DNA from: Artemia franciscana
Lineage: Eukaryota > Arthropoda > Branchiopoda > Anostraca > Artemiidae
Assembly (NCBI RefSeq): GCF_032884065.1
Contig: NC_088863.1
Location: forward strand, 59,972,439 to 60,036,438
Reading direction: 5' to 3'
DNA: 64,000 nucleotides
A program made the position numbers and the translations under genes. Position 1 is the stretch's first letter. Each line of letters opens with the position of its first letter. Under the pieces are notes generated by a model. That model ran no database searches. It saw only the letters and a program-made list of their open reading frames with translations, and was not told the DNA's origin. Of the stretch, positions 36,701 to 47,521 are shown one piece after another.

Positions 36701-39700
36701 ACCCATAAATGAAGCATCGATCTAGGTTTGAAAACAACATTACACGAAGTTGAATCCCTACAGAAAAAAATTGGAATGCTAATGCAGAGAAAAAGTTGTG
36801 TCCACGTCAATTTATTCTTCACATTAAATGTGATCACACCAAATTTTTATTATCCAATAAGCAGCTACTCACAACTAGGTAAATTTTTTATTTTAATTTG
36901 AAAAATAAATCACTGGTAATTTGAAATTGCAAAAGGATTAGAAATTCATCACATTTCTTTAATTAATTGCATGTCTTCTTCATGTTCAATTTGGACCTGA
37001 GCATTAGAGCAACTAGTTCCTTTTGCAAGATTTACAAACAATCTTCCATGCGAAGTCATTTCGAAAACAGCTATACCAGTCAATATCACAAGATCACTTA
37101 CAACAATACTTCACGACGGTGAGAATTTTCTTTGGTCCCATTGGAAGATCCATGAGGATAGGGCAGAATATACGATTCTAGACTTTCCATCCCAAATTCT
37201 CAGGATTAAGGGTAGTGCTCTGAAGACTAATTCAATCTTGTACTTGAAGAAAGGGTCGCAAACAGTGAAACAGTGCTGCTGAAGTAAGAGGTAGATCTTA
37301 AGGATGGACGAAATTTGTAGACGTTGCTACTTTCTACTGAAGACTCGATATCGGACACTTGTGTGCAAACACAACTGGCCCCGGTCAATCAGGGCCAGAT
37401 GTATTAGGAATGAAAATTTGTAGGTTCAAAAGGGGTATCATTGGGTACATTTGAATATAACTATGCCGTTGCTATAAAGGATTTTGCCTTGTGAGTCTTC
37501 AAGACCCATTTTAATCATAAAGACAAAAGCCAGATGGCTATTTTATATGCTTTGCTCCTGCTCATGGAAGAACGACAGTCAGGCGTAAAATCGATGAGAC
37601 ATGCTTTGTAGGCAGCCCGCCCAGAAATGCATCAAATTCCAATACCAACTAGCAATCGGCATTCCTTTTGTTAGACACCTTCACACTTCTTGGTACTGAA
37701 ATTATCAGGCTGCTGTCCCTACTTCAGCTCCAAAGAGGGCCGACCCAGGTAACCAGGAACCGACTATAGTTTTACCGCATGTATTGAACTATCAAGAACA
37801 TAAAAGACAATTCAGCTTACTCTAATAAGTACGGCTGATTTTTAAAATCATGGTAGATACACTCATTGGTTTTGGATAAGACGGTATACAGTCAAAGAAA
37901 AAGCTTGGGTTACTGGGATTAAGCAGATAAAAAAGGAACAAAGTGGAAAGCCAGTTAAGAGCAGCACGAAAAATCGAACTGCTTTCTTTCTTTTACTGTA
38001 GTATTCATTTTCTTTCCTTTTTGAGGATAGATTTGTTTCGACTATTCTATGTTTCATGTATATTTTCACAACTAGTATTTTGCTTAAAGACCAGAATTGA
38101 GAAAGTTTCAGTTCATTGTTGCATTGCAGATTAATTCTAGCTAGCCCCCTTCCACTTCATTTCTCCACTATCGTTGCTGACTAAATAGAGTTCATCATTG
38201 ATGGAAAGGCAAATTTTCAATATGCAAATTAAAAAAAATTGATCCTAAAACTATGGAAGATGACCATTTCCTCATTTTATAAATGAGAGAAGAACCCGAA
38301 AGAGTGAACCATTTTGATGAAAATTATACCAGTCACTGAGTAACAATAGTAAAAGACCACTTAGAGGTCTTTCGGCAATCAGAAGCTTTGCTGAAGGTCC
38401 ATTGCTTGTATGGTATATTACACAAATATTCTCGAAGCCAGGATAATGTGTAGGGTAAAAAACAGATACAAGCCGATGCCTTTTTTCAGCAAGATAATGA
38501 GTTAAAGATTTCTATGAATATAGATTTTGCTTGAAGTAGTCTTGTTGAAAAAAATTAAATCAGTGATATGTTGTTTCTATGATACGAATTTACTCGGTTT
38601 TCGAAATGGAGTAGTTTAAACTCTATGTTAAAGGTTTTACATTACTTCATGTCAATTAGCCGCCTCAGAATCTGTGTTGTTAGGCATTTCGGTCCAATTT
38701 TGGCAGAAACTGACAATTTACATAAAAAAAAACGGCTGAAATAAGTTACTGAAAAAGATGACTATTGTGTTTTTGTTAATGCTTAACTGAGCCTACTTCT
38801 GTTGTTCTACAAGAATTGTTTCGATACAATCACCCATAGGAAAAAAACACGCACAATTGCTACCCATGGAAAGATGTAATTTTCATCGTGGGTAAAGTTG
38901 GGGAGACAATGGTAATTTCAATTAAGTAATTTTTATTTCAATTTATTTCAATCCTCTTTGAGGTCTTTCGAGCATTTGTTTTTTTTATAAATTCTGAAAA
39001 ATTCTTACTCGTAAGAAAATATTTCGGTTGAATCAGAATGAAAATTGCTATTTTTAAAATAGTTTAACCAGAGAAGCTTTTCACTGGACCAGTTTGATTT
39101 TGATCCTTTGATTTTAAATTAGAATTAAGTAGTTATGGGCATCAAGCCATGGCTAATTGTAGAAAAAGCCAAGACAGATAGTCCAAGTGAGTGAGAGGCA
39201 AATCTGTCATAAGCCCTTTTCAGGATTGTATAAAAATAATTTAAGTTCATTTGTTGATAGATAAGACTATCTATCGTACGTCCATACGTCATTCCTAGGG
39301 CAGAACTAAGATAGATAGTCATAGATCTAAGGGATGAAAGATTGGATTAATTTTGGGCTGACGCGTGATGGACAATGTCCACCTTTATTTAATTAAACCT
39401 TTGTTTAATTTTGTTTTATTTATGGACCGTAGATCACCTTTTCAAAGGCCATAACTACTATTCCAGCCCTGATTTGCCACAAAGGATGAAGTCCTATTCT
39501 AATTTACAAATGCGCGGATTAGTCCAAACTAATCTGCTCCTTTCATCTATGGTCAATAGATTTTAAGATAATAAACTACCTCTTTTGCTTAATAATCTTT
39601 TGTGGTATTGCAGTTGATGCTAGTATTCCAATAGCATTTTTTTCATCAGTGTCTGAATCGTCGTCTGAATCTAACATCGTTTGTGATATATTTCTTCCTT

Positions 39701-42700
39701 TCCATTCAACAGATTGTACTTCTTCTTCAAGAGTAGTTCTGGGACCAATCGTCAGTTTTTCAAGTAGAGAGCCAACTGTTGAATCAACTGTTCCGTTTTT
39801 CTTCCCTATTAGTTCCGTGATTCTCTTCACGGACTCCCTCACTTTCTCTCCTTTATCAGGTAAAGAATTCACAAGTGTCCTATAAAAATGATATTTTTCA
39901 GACTGTGTAAATTAAAGCTGAATAGAAATTAATTTAAAAAAAAATTCCACAAAAGAAGTTTTTCAAAGAAAAGTACAAAGCTACATTAAACTAAAAATGA
40001 GCAGAAATGAAGTCAATTAATACTTTCAAGCGTAAAATTAGGCTACCATAAATAATCATCAACAAATAAATGAAACATAAAACGAGCATAAATTACAATA
40101 AACTTCCGATTCAAACTCAAAACGAGGCAAAATTAAGAGGAGTAGACTAGGGCTTACTTCGACAGTGCCTTCAAACACCAGAACTTAATCTGAAGGTTCA
40201 TAGTATCAAAAGAAAAGTTTCACAATATGTTTTAAGGGAGTGTCGAACATATTTAAACCACACTATATGCATGCTGGCAGTCAAGGTGGCGCGACAGTAA
40301 CATCTCTGAAACCACTCATGGCAGAGCTGTTCCTAGGATTGGTGGCACCCGAGGAAAAACTAATTACACCACTCCCCTCCTGACTCAAAAATAAGCAAAA
40401 CAACTGAATCAAAGTGAGAAATTTGATCAAAATGGGCAGTCTCTTTGCCACGGTGCCCAGGAGAGCTTTCCCCAGTCGCCCCTCCCCCTTTTAAACAGTT
40501 CTGGCCGATGGTATTATATTGACATTTTCACAGTGTGTTGAAAAGTGATCAGAAGGTAACCAGGCCATGCGCCCTTTTTAGCCCCCCACCCAAAAAAACA
40601 CGAGAAAAATCTTGAAACAGCTATTTTGTTCAAAATAATCTAAAGGTATTTTGAACAAAATAGCTGTTTCAAGATGCCCCTGAGGATGTCTTGAACCCCC
40701 CCCCCCAGCCCATGGGGTAAGAGCTATAAATTTATGCAAGAGGCCCATTGTTTCATGGTGCTAGGTGTCCCTCCTAGGAAAATTCTCCAGTATATAAAAT
40801 TGAGCAGCCGCAGAGAAAGTATAAAATAGATGCCTCGAAATGTCGATCAGATGTCCTAAGGGGTAAGCAATGACCAGACTGTCAGTTAAAAAAAAAAAAA
40901 AAAAAAAAAAAAAACAGCTAGCCGCTTTCAGTAAGATAATAATAATAATAATGATAAAAAAAATTAGTGGAATCAAACAGTTCATCACATTTTCTGAGCA
41001 AAAATATGAATGAAAGATGAACCCAGATCAGTAGGCAACGATAACAAAGCGTAGCGTTAATAAAGGGATCATAAGGCTTAAATATTATCTTTTATTAGTA
41101 TTTTACAAGAGGCACTTCATTTAGAAGGGATGGTTGTTTAAATTTCAGAGGGGGCTCATTCGATTGGATATAGGAAATTCTAGTGCTCCTTTTAGGAGTC
41201 AAAAGTGATTGGAAAGCAGGCAGTCACCTCATTTGTATAAATTTTAGATGGTGCTCATTTGATTGGATATCAGAAGTTGTAGTGCTCTTTTGTAAGTCAA
41301 CAGTGATTGGAGGGCAACTTGCCCCCCTCAGAAAAGCCCCTTTCCCCTCAAATGCATCTGATCAAAAATTTTGAGACATCTATTTTGTTCCAGATATTCC
41401 AAAAGCCAAATAAACATGCCTCCAGGGCTGACAGGCCTCCCACAGCCCCCGGGACAAAGGGCTGTAAGTTACCTAAGTTATCAATTGTTATAAAATATAG
41501 TTTTTACAAAAGGGCTGTCGTATGAGCTTTCAAGAGGCTCATTCAACAGGGAATCAAAAAGTTCTACTGCTTCCCATAAGGGTCAAAAGTGATATGAGGG
41601 CAGCAAGGCCTCATGTGCCTTTTCCCAAATGCATCCGATCCAAATTTTGATATTGCCATTTTGCTCAAAATAGTCTAAAGGTCAACCAACTATGCCTCCG
41701 GAATTGCCCACCCACCAAACCTTCCCAAATGCATCCGATTGAAATTTTGAGATAACCATTCAGTTCAAAATAGGTCTAAGATCAAATAGCTATGCTTCCG
41801 GGGTTAACAAAACCCCGGGACAAGGGCTGTACGTTATGTAAGTTGCCAACTGCTGAAATATATGGTTTCTATGGAAAAAATGTCACATGGACTTTGGAGG
41901 GGGTTCATTTTTCTGAAAATCAAAAGTTATAGAGCCCCTATGAAGGGTTGAAAAAGATTAGCGAAAGAGAAAAGAGATAGAGAAAGCTGAAAAAGAGGGT
42001 AACCGGCCCCCACACCTTTTTACCCGTAAATGCATCCGATCAAAATTTTGAGATTGACTTTGAGTTCGGAATTGTCCAAAAGTCAAACAACTATGCCTCC
42101 ACGATTGACACCCTTTCCCCCAGGTCCTGGAGCAAGGGCTGTAAGCTATACGAGTTGCCCATCGTCAACACATAAGCTTTTGGAATAGGAGTCGTATAAA
42201 CATTGGAAGAGGTTCATTCGATTGGAAATAGAAAGCTCTATTGCCCGTTTGAAAATTCAAAAGTGACTGGAGGATTACCATCTCCCACTCCCTTTTCGCC
42301 CCACATAAATCTGATGAAAGTTTTGAGATAACCATTTTATTCAAAATAGTCCAAAGATCCAATAGTTCAAAGGTTTTTATGAAAGGACTGGCCACAAGAA
42401 CTTTAGAGGAAATCAAAAGTTCTAGCGTCCCTTTTAAAAGTCAAGTGTTGGAAGGGCAACCGGCCACGCTCGCACAATAGTTCAAAGGTTTTTATGAAAG
42501 GACTGGTCACATGAACTTTAGAGGGGCTAATTCAACAAGAAATTAAAAATTCTAGTACCCTTTTAAGGGATCAAAAGTGATCAGAGGACAGAGTATCCCC
42601 AAATGAATCTGATCAAAATTTTTATATTTCTATTTTATTCAAAATAGTCCAAATTTCAAATGAATATACCACCAGGTTAACAAGCCCCTCCCCCAGCCCA

Positions 42701-44645
42701 AGGACAGGGGCTGTAAGTAACACATTTTGCCCAACGTTAACACATGAAGTTTTGATGGAAGGGACAGTCGTATAAAATTAAGGGGCTCATTCGATTGGAA
42801 ATCAAAAGTTCTAGCGCCCTTTTTCACAAGTCAAGTGTTGGAAGGGCAGCCGGCCACGCTCGCACAATAGTTCAAAGGTTTTTATGAAAGGACTGGTCAC
42901 ATGAACTTTAGAGGGGCTAATTCAACAAGAAATTAAAAATTCTAGTACCCTTTTAAGGGATCAAAAGTGATCAGAGGACAGAGTATCCCCAAATGAATCT
43001 GATCAAAATTTTTATATTTCTATTTTATTCAAAATAGTCCAAATTTCAAATGACTATACCACCAGGTTAACGAGCCCCTCCCCCAGCCCAAGGACAGGGG
43101 CTGTAAGTAACACATTTTGCCCAACGTTAACACATGAAGTTTTGATGGAAGGGACAGTCGTATAAAATTAAGGGGCTCATTCGATTGGAAATCAAAAGTT
43201 CTAGCGCCCTTTTTCACAAGTCAAGTGTTGGAAGGGCAGCCGGCCACGCTCGCACAATAGTTCAAAGGTTTTTATGAAAGGACTGGCCACATGAACTTTA
43301 GAGGGGCTAATTCAACTAGATATTAAAAATTCTAGTACCCTTTTAAGGGGTCAAAAGTGATCAGAGGACAGAGGTCCCCAAATGTATCCGATCAAAATTT
43401 TTAGATTTCTATTTTATTCAAAATAGTCCAAATTTCAAATGACTATACCACCAGGTTCACAAGCCCCTTCCCCAGCTCTAGGACAGGGGCTGTAAGTTAC
43501 ACATTTTGCCCAACGTTAACACATGAAGTTTTGATAGAAGGGGCAGTCGTATAAACTTAAGGGGTTCATTCGATTGGAAATCAAAAGTTCTAGCGCCCTT
43601 TTTAAAAGTCAAGTGTTGGAAGGGCAGCCGGCCACGCACGCCATTTTCCCCCAACAAATACAACCAATCAATATTTCGTGATAGTCAGTTTGTTCAAAAT
43701 AGTACAGAGGTAAAGTAGCTATGCCTTCGGGGTTGAAAACTTCCACCCCTGGAGATGGTCTGTAATTCATACAAGTTGCCCATTGTTAACATATAAGGTA
43801 TTAAGTAAGGATTGATCATACAAACTTTGGAGGCGGCTCATTCGATTACAAATCGAAAGTTCTAGTGCCGTTACTAAGAGTAAAAAAATATCAGAGGGTA
43901 ACCAGCCCCAAGCATATTGGTTGGGCCTTTTGAATTATGATGAAGCAAATAGCTATTAACAGATTTTCTTTGGAGGACTTTGGGGAAAAAGAGGAACGGG
44001 AAGAGGGCTAGTTGTCCTCCAATCTCTTTGGTCACTTAAACTTTTGACTTTATTCGAATGATCCCTCTCCTAATCTTCGATGATTCTTGGTTCGATACGA
44101 TCATCACCCAAGTTTGTCCGTAAGACGGACCCACGATATCTCAACATCAGCTACAAGCATTAAGCTAAAACTTTCAGGCCGAGTTGAACTAAACCAAAAG
44201 ACACTATTTGCATCCACGGTTCTCAAAAGAGTGCATCTGCGACAATTCAGGAACGGTAAAGGGAATTAAAGGAAACGGCAATAATCGACTAATATTTTTG
44301 TATTCAAATATCGCAACATGGTGCAGGCCAAAATGAATTCAACCCTACAGCAGTCGATATTTCTAATCCATTTACTTAATAAAATTCCCCATACACATTT
44401 AGCTGGAGTTCTTTAGAACAACTAGCATTAATGTTGGTTGCAAAAAAAAATTTCAAATATATAAAAATCTCACCATCTATAAACTTTTACCGGGATAGTT
44501 AAGAAAAAGGCTTTAAAAGTAATGTTTTGTAATCGTTCTAATTATTAACAATCACAAAACAAAAACCACATACTTTTGAGCACATTTTGGACTTCAAATT
44601 GCTTCAAGAGAACTTTTGCTTTGTCAGCTCTGGCAGAAATGGTAT
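24552..44645 (-). CDS. POLR2M: POLR2M / Gdown1 RNA polymerase II subunit (gene span, first exon not found)
   Basis: Five minus-strand exons (44645-44574, 39879-39580, 32469-32323, 28213-28033, 24710-24552) give about 285 residues; human POLR2M is about 370. Recognition rests on NSLPDKGEKV at the start of the second exon (human KLPDKGKKI), preceded by a LLKQFEVQNVLK helix at the same spacing as human MLKRQERLLRN. It also rests on LSLEEALILEKSQQQKYKEL (human IEESLALQKQQKQNYEEM) and an acidic SWSDEYDEV tail (human DDDWSSDEF). Gdown1 binds Pol II tightly, competes with TFIIF and makes transcription Mediator-dependent. All junctions are in phase except the first, which is one base short. The introns carry several transposon remnants. 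The N-terminal exon should lie at higher coordinates. Confidence 0.8.
26410..27430. mobile_element. Non-autonomous DNA element with about 40-bp terminal inverted repeats
   Basis: The left end ATTATTGTGTTGCGAGAGCA and the reverse complement of the right end (ATTATTTGCTTGTGTTTGCT) continue into matching CAACAC.TTTG and GTGTTTC blocks. Each end also has an internal mini-palindrome (GTGTTGC-GAGA-GCAACAC on the left; GTGTTGCT-TTAGT-AGCAAACAC on the right). Three short frames inside (60-77 codons) resemble no transposase that I know. Lies in the last intron of POLR2M. Confidence 0.5.
27685..27978 (+). pseudogene. Non-LTR retrotransposon 3' end, plus strand
   Basis: Encodes the C-terminal tail of a reverse transcriptase: LGHVLWMKHHSLPKIVLFGQ, then KRIAGCPRLGREDIERKDLR and EAFIRMVWTRSVRSCVGLRW, ending at TAG. 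Two in-frame TAG codons stand where TGG (Trp) is usual. The 3' end is GTTAGTAGTAGTAGTATT, a TAG-repeat tail also present in the 29-kb fragment. It lies antisense to POLR2M in its last intron. Confidence 0.75.
28033..28213 (-). CDS. POLR2M: POLR2M exon with LEEAL..QQQKYK block
   Basis: The acceptor AATTTCTTCCAG precedes 28213 and the donor TACAAG|GTTCGT follows 28033. The 181-nt exon encodes NLKSAYVPQNESDTEKSKPS, a SWRED segment, and GGVALSLEEALILEKSQQQK, which aligns with the human C-terminal Pol II-binding region. Confidence 0.85.
28974..29615 (-). pseudogene. Non-LTR retrotransposon 3' end, minus strand
   Basis: Same family as 27685-27978, in the opposite orientation. Minus-strand frames read GSIISKDGRCEEVE near 29560, GSETWVLWKKEEDLLDVFQ near 29400, an open stretch LGTHLNCPFPNTKLYKKHG to TEWLKWLGHFLRMKDDILPK (29375-29073), and then a decayed end closing with GTTAGTACTTAGTAGTAGTG. 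The stops and frame changes make it inactive. It lies in an intron of POLR2M in the sense orientation. Confidence 0.75.
30430..30665. repeat. Dispersed repeat family E, copy 1
   Basis: Shares CATGAGGTTAAGGACATAA-like, TCTACTAAA, GATTAGATC(T/C)ACA and GCACA..AAAGCATT.TAATGT blocks in the same order with 33325-33545. No coding potential. Confidence 0.65.
30670..32320. other. Intronic, nothing identified
   Basis: AT-rich intron of POLR2M. Overlapping chance frames at 31470-31890 on both strands have no recognisable motif. Confidence 0.35.
32323..32469 (-). CDS. POLR2M: POLR2M coiled-coil exon
   Basis: The acceptor TTTTTTCACAACAAG precedes 32469 and the donor CCCCACAG|GTAATT follows 32323. The 147-nt exon, phase 2 in and phase 2 out, encodes EEKPLISKEEVARLENMSLK and a Lys/Glu-rich helical stretch (ELKKRADALEKQKLRKKF), likely coiled coil. 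Confidence 0.8.
32585..33300. repeat. Dispersed repeat family D, copy 1, with tRNA-like head
   Basis: Homologous to 33555-34165. Contains a tRNA-like segment at about 32690-32765 with an A-box-like TGAGTGGTTGGCACG and a B-box-like AGTTCGAGTCTT. Later blocks shared by both copies include TACAAAAAGGCTGTAGAAG, GGGAAGTTTATT and GAAGAGAGTCACAAAAGG-like sequence. May be a SINE or a tandemly duplicated composite. Confidence 0.55.
33325..33545. repeat. Dispersed repeat family E, copy 2
   Basis: Aligns with 30430-30665 in the same orientation; see that entry for shared blocks. Here it separates the two family D copies, so an E+D composite may be the true unit. Confidence 0.65.
33555..34165. repeat. 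Dispersed repeat family D, copy 2
   Basis: Begins with CTCTGCATATATATACATAC (compare CGCTGCATATGCATACATAC at 32622) and carries the tRNA-like TAGCCAAGTGGCTGGTACGC at 33658. It then follows the order of copy 1 and ends with ACTAGGTACCACTTTAT against ACTAGATACCCTTTTT in copy 1. Confidence 0.55.
34290..35958 (-). mobile_element. Family A element, copy A2
   Basis: Complete copy, inverted relative to A1. The small hairpin CAGTTCGTGGTAACGAACTG is at 34298-34317, followed by GTAGTACGGAGCGACCCGG. The body carries ACCCAGTGGTCC and GGGGACGACTTACTCC-type blocks, an inner weaker hairpin spans about 35160-35370, and the large foldback lies at 35661-35953. No conserved ORF. Confidence 0.8.
35661..35953. 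repeat. A2 foldback: near-perfect 128-bp arms
   Basis: Arm 1 (35661-35788) and arm 2 (35826-35953) are almost exact reverse complements. Both arms share the copy-specific variant GGGGCTGCTCCTTCTTCAAC, which differs from the other copies. The loop (35789-35825) reads TTACTGTTTTCAAAAAGTAG onward. Confidence 0.85.
35960..39579. other. Intronic, nothing identified
   Basis: Largest stretch of the window without a feature, within a POLR2M intron. I found no recognisable coding block or repeat family. Some GC-richer sequence at 37050-37760 may be an old element that I cannot classify. Confidence 0.3.
39580..39879 (-). CDS. POLR2M: POLR2M exon with LPDKGEK motif
   Basis: The acceptor CATTTTTATAG precedes 39879 and the donor AAAAGAG|GTAGTT follows 39580. 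The 300-nt exon encodes TLVNSLPDKGEKVRESVKRI at its start, matching the human N-terminal KLPDKGKKI region. It continues with GSLLEKLTIGPRTTLEEEVQ and an acidic DSDDDSDTDEKN stretch. A GTG-initiated frame seen here is simply the exon's own reading frame and not a start. Confidence 0.85.
40610..40674. repeat. Perfect 28-bp inverted repeat with 9-nt loop
   Basis: Bases 40610-40637 and 40647-40674 are exact reverse complements (TCTTGAAACAGCTATTTTGT onward), with the loop ATCTAAAGG. It lies inside a monomer of the tandem array and would fold into a pre-miRNA-sized hairpin if transcribed. Confidence 0.9.
40887..40914. repeat. Poly(A) run of about 28 bases
   Basis: Uninterrupted A homopolymer followed shortly by an ATA/ATG-type triplet run near 40937-40957. 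It could be the tail of an old retroposed sequence, but nothing recognisable precedes it. Confidence 0.8.
42421..43650. repeat. Three near-identical 389-390 bp tandem units plus partial
   Basis: TCTAGCG(T/C)CC at 42421 recurs at 42810, 43200 and 43589. Units 1-3 are nearly identical, including the block GGAAGGGCA(A/G)CCGGCCACGC. Their reverse strand gives repeated 61-62-codon frames that are by-products of the repeat. This is the homogenised core of the larger diverged array. Confidence 0.9.
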
Positions 44646-46190
44646 CTGTGCAAATACCAAGAACAGTTAACTGTATTGCGTAGGAACTGCCAGAGCTGGT
44701 TGTTGGGGTTGTTGAACTAAATAATAATCATAGTAAAAAAAAAAAAACAATATATACATCAAAGGTTGTCAATAGAATGTATTTGCGATACCTGAGGAAC
44801 GGCTAAGGGTATTAAATTGAATTTTTCAGGGTATGTAGAACTAAATCAAAAGAAACTATATCCATCCAGGTTAACAACAGAGTGCATCTGCAGTGACTGA
44901 GGAATGTCTAACGATAATGAGCTGAAATTTTCAGGACATGAGGAAGGGGATGTAGACACACTATTTGCATCCAGGGTTCTGAAAAAGTGTATCTGCAATA
45001 TCACAGGGTGGGCTAAGGCAATTAAATTGAAACTTTAAAGACATATTGAGGGGGTTTTCGATTAATATCTGTTTATGTTGAACATTGCAACAGGATCAAG
45101 ACAAAAATGACTTCAGCCCAAAAGAAACCTAAAGCATATGTGTATTTTGAACCCATATACAAGCAACATTCCTCACACCAATTCATACAAATTTCTTAAG
45201 TACTGCGACTACGAATACTTAAAGAGTACGACTGAAACTACTACTAATACGATTTTGACTGTGACTACTACTCTTCCTACTACTATAACTGCTCCTATTA
45301 CCACTAATATTGAACTAAATAAAAAGAATTTTAATGTTTCCAGGTTGCCTAAAGGGCATGTTTGCTGTATCTAATGAGTGGCTAATGTTTTTAAGCGGAA
45401 AAGTTCAGAATTATTGAGGAGGATGTTAAACTAAATCAAAGGACTATGTGCACCCAGGCGCTCAAAAGGGAGGGTTCGTAATATCTCAGGAAATATCAAG
45501 GGTATTTTGTTAAAACTTTCGTATAATGTTGAGAGAAGGGCATTGTAGCGAACCAGGAGACACTATGTGCATCAAGGTCGATAAAAGAGTGTGTATATAA
45601 TGATCTTAGGAGCGGCTACGGGTGTTATGTTGAAACTTTCAGGGATACTAAGGAGCTAAGGATCTTCAATTTAATCAAAAGATAATATATGCATTCAGGT
45701 TGTGAAAACAGCATATCTTCGATATCCCAATAACAATCAAGAATTGATAAGTCTAAACTTTCAGAGAATGTTGAGCTTAAAGGAGTCTATGGACACTCCG
45801 GCTGTCGAAAGGACGTGTCTGTAATATGTCAGAGAAGGCTAAGACCATTATTCTGAGACTTTCAGGAAATGCCAAAATAGGATGTTGAACTAAATCAAAA
45901 CACGACATGGATCCAGGTTTTAAAAATAGCATGCCTGAAACATCTCAAAAGCAGTTGGGAGCATTGAGTTGACTTTCTCGGAATGTTGATGGGGGGGGGG
46001 GGGTTGAATTTAATCAATACACTATGTGTATCCCTATTGTCAATAAGTAGTGTTGGTGACATGGATACTACGGTAATTTCATTAGCATAACCGGTTACTA
46101 TTACTTCTACAAGGCCGATGACACCATAAATAGCATACTTAGATGAATTTAAAATTATATCACGTTCCACATAAGAGGGACGACCGCAAT
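44150..46190. repeat. Degenerate tandem repeat, about 105-120 bp period
   Basis: Units marked by AACTAAATCAAAAGA(C/A)ACTAT, GCATCCAGGTT and AGAGTGCATCTGC-like blocks recur near 44217, 44764, 44869, 44974, 45343, 45457, 45576, 45688, 45799, 45916 and 46036. The copies are strongly diverged. A coding exon of POLR2M lies within the interval at 44574-44645, between repeat tracts. Confidence 0.7.
44574..44645 (-). CDS. POLR2M: POLR2M upstream exon (partial N-terminal region)
   Basis: The acceptor TTCTTGGTATTTGCACAG precedes 44645 and the donor CTCAAAA|GTATGTGG follows 44574. Only one frame is open and reads TISARADKAKVLLKQFEVQN followed by VLK. LLKQFEVQNVLK plus TLVNS from the next exon spaces exactly like human MLKRQERLLRNEKFICK before LPDKG. 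The exon ends one base into a codon while the next exon supplies only one base, so the frame is short by one. A missing A in the A4 run at the donor, a donor three bases further on, or an unseen microexon could explain this. Confidence 0.65.
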
Positions 46191-46199
46191 TAAAGTTGA

Positions 46200-47500
46200 A
46201 AAGCCAGTTTTTTCGGTATATAAGCTTGGTCTCACGGATAAAGCTTATTAGTATTCACACAACACTGACGGACTTAAGATAATGCTTTATCTGTAAATAC
46301 TTTTCGAATTCAATATCAAATAGATTTATAACGTATTTAACTTTTGTAGTTTTATCGTTTAAGAAATATCTGATTTTTCATAAATCGAAATATCAATCCA
46401 CTATCCTTACTTCATACTTCAAAAGACATATGTAAACTGATGTCTTCGTGTTTAGCGTTGAACTGTAAGGCCCTTAACTTATGATCCCATCAGAAGGGAC
46501 AAATTTTAAATTGACGCTCAACATGGAGACGGATAAAATTGCCGTGTTATGAGAGAACGATATAATTTAACGACGTTATTTCAAAAGTGAAATACTATTA
46601 AAGTTGATTTATATACTTTTAATATCTTGATTGGAAGTTTTTCTTAAGGAAATTCCAAGTCTCATTGTAATCGGACTGTCCTTTGCATAAGTTTTAAGAA
46701 CTTCCATGACTATACCTTTTAATAATATTATAACAGGGCCCATGACAGCACCCATGAGTGTGCCCCTCCCGGTCCGACTTCCAAGGGTCCCCAATGCCCC
46801 TACCCCAAATTTTTAGGCTGTAGGCCTAATGGAATTTTATAGAATTCCTAGAACTTATTTTTTATCTTATTTTATAAACCCTGGCGTACATTAATACACG
46901 GATTGAATTCCTACGAAGCAGGCGCATACTCATGTGCAAAAGCAGCATTATACAGTTGAAAATCAAACTAAGCTAATGCAAATACTGTTATATATGTTCC
47001 ACCATTCCACTCTATTCAAAGCTCCTAGCGTCTTCAAATGTTTTCTTATCTTATCTTCTTTTCGATCAGAACCGGGTGGATTGTCAAGTGAGTAAGTTCG
47101 GAAATCCTACTGTATACATTGTGTATATCGTACTTTTTTTCTATAGCCTAGAAAATTGGCTATTAGCCTTTATTACTTCTCATAAAATACTATTGGATAA
47201 TTTACTAAGCAAAAAACGTGATATGTCTTAGTCAAGTCGTTAGTATGCCGAACTCAAAAGCGAATGATAACTGGTTTGAGTCTTGCTGGGTCCTACCGTT
47301 TTGTTTTGGGTGATGGATTTGTGCTATGTTCTTGTAAGGTAATCCAAACTGTCCACCTACTTTCAAATGAATAGAGTATCTAGGGGGGAAACGTCAAATG
47401 AATAGGGTATCTAGGGGGGAAACGTACCAAGTGGTAGTGGAAGATTTTATTGGCTTAGGTCGAGAGAAATGAAACGATTATTTTTACTCGTTTTAACTCA
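46200..47500. other. Nothing firm; weak tRNA-like segment at 47225-47320
   Basis: Mostly featureless AT-rich sequence. At about 47225 TTAGTCAAGTCGTTAGTATG and, 35 bases later, GGTTTGAGTCTTGCTGGG resemble A and B boxes of a degenerate tRNA-derived SINE head like that in family D. It does not fold convincingly as a tRNA. A 32-bp direct repeat (CAAATGAATAG.GTATCTAG type) occurs near 47365-47420. Confidence 0.3.
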
Positions 47501-47521
47501 ATTTTATTATCTACGTTCTAG

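Larger units (their letters stand above)
40440..44050. repeat. Tandem array of family A-related monomers
   Basis: Diverged monomers recur throughout, each with GGCTCATTCGATTGGAAATC-like, AAAGTTCTAGTGCCC, AATGCATC(T/C)GATCAAAATTTTGA, CATTTTGTTCAAAATAGTCC-like and GGGACAAGGGCTGTAAGTTA-like blocks. The same blocks occur once in each full family A element (for example 34725-34920), so the array derives from, or gave rise to, the body of family A. No gene content. Confidence 0.75.

Noticed and set aside
39649-39885. 78-codon plus-strand Ser-rich frame
   Set aside because: Antisense shadow of the POLR2M exon at 39580-39879.
42639-43663. Repeated 61-62-codon minus-strand frames of nearly the same sequence
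   Set aside because: They recur only because the DNA unit repeats every 389-390 bp. The reading frame is not conserved in diverged monomers.
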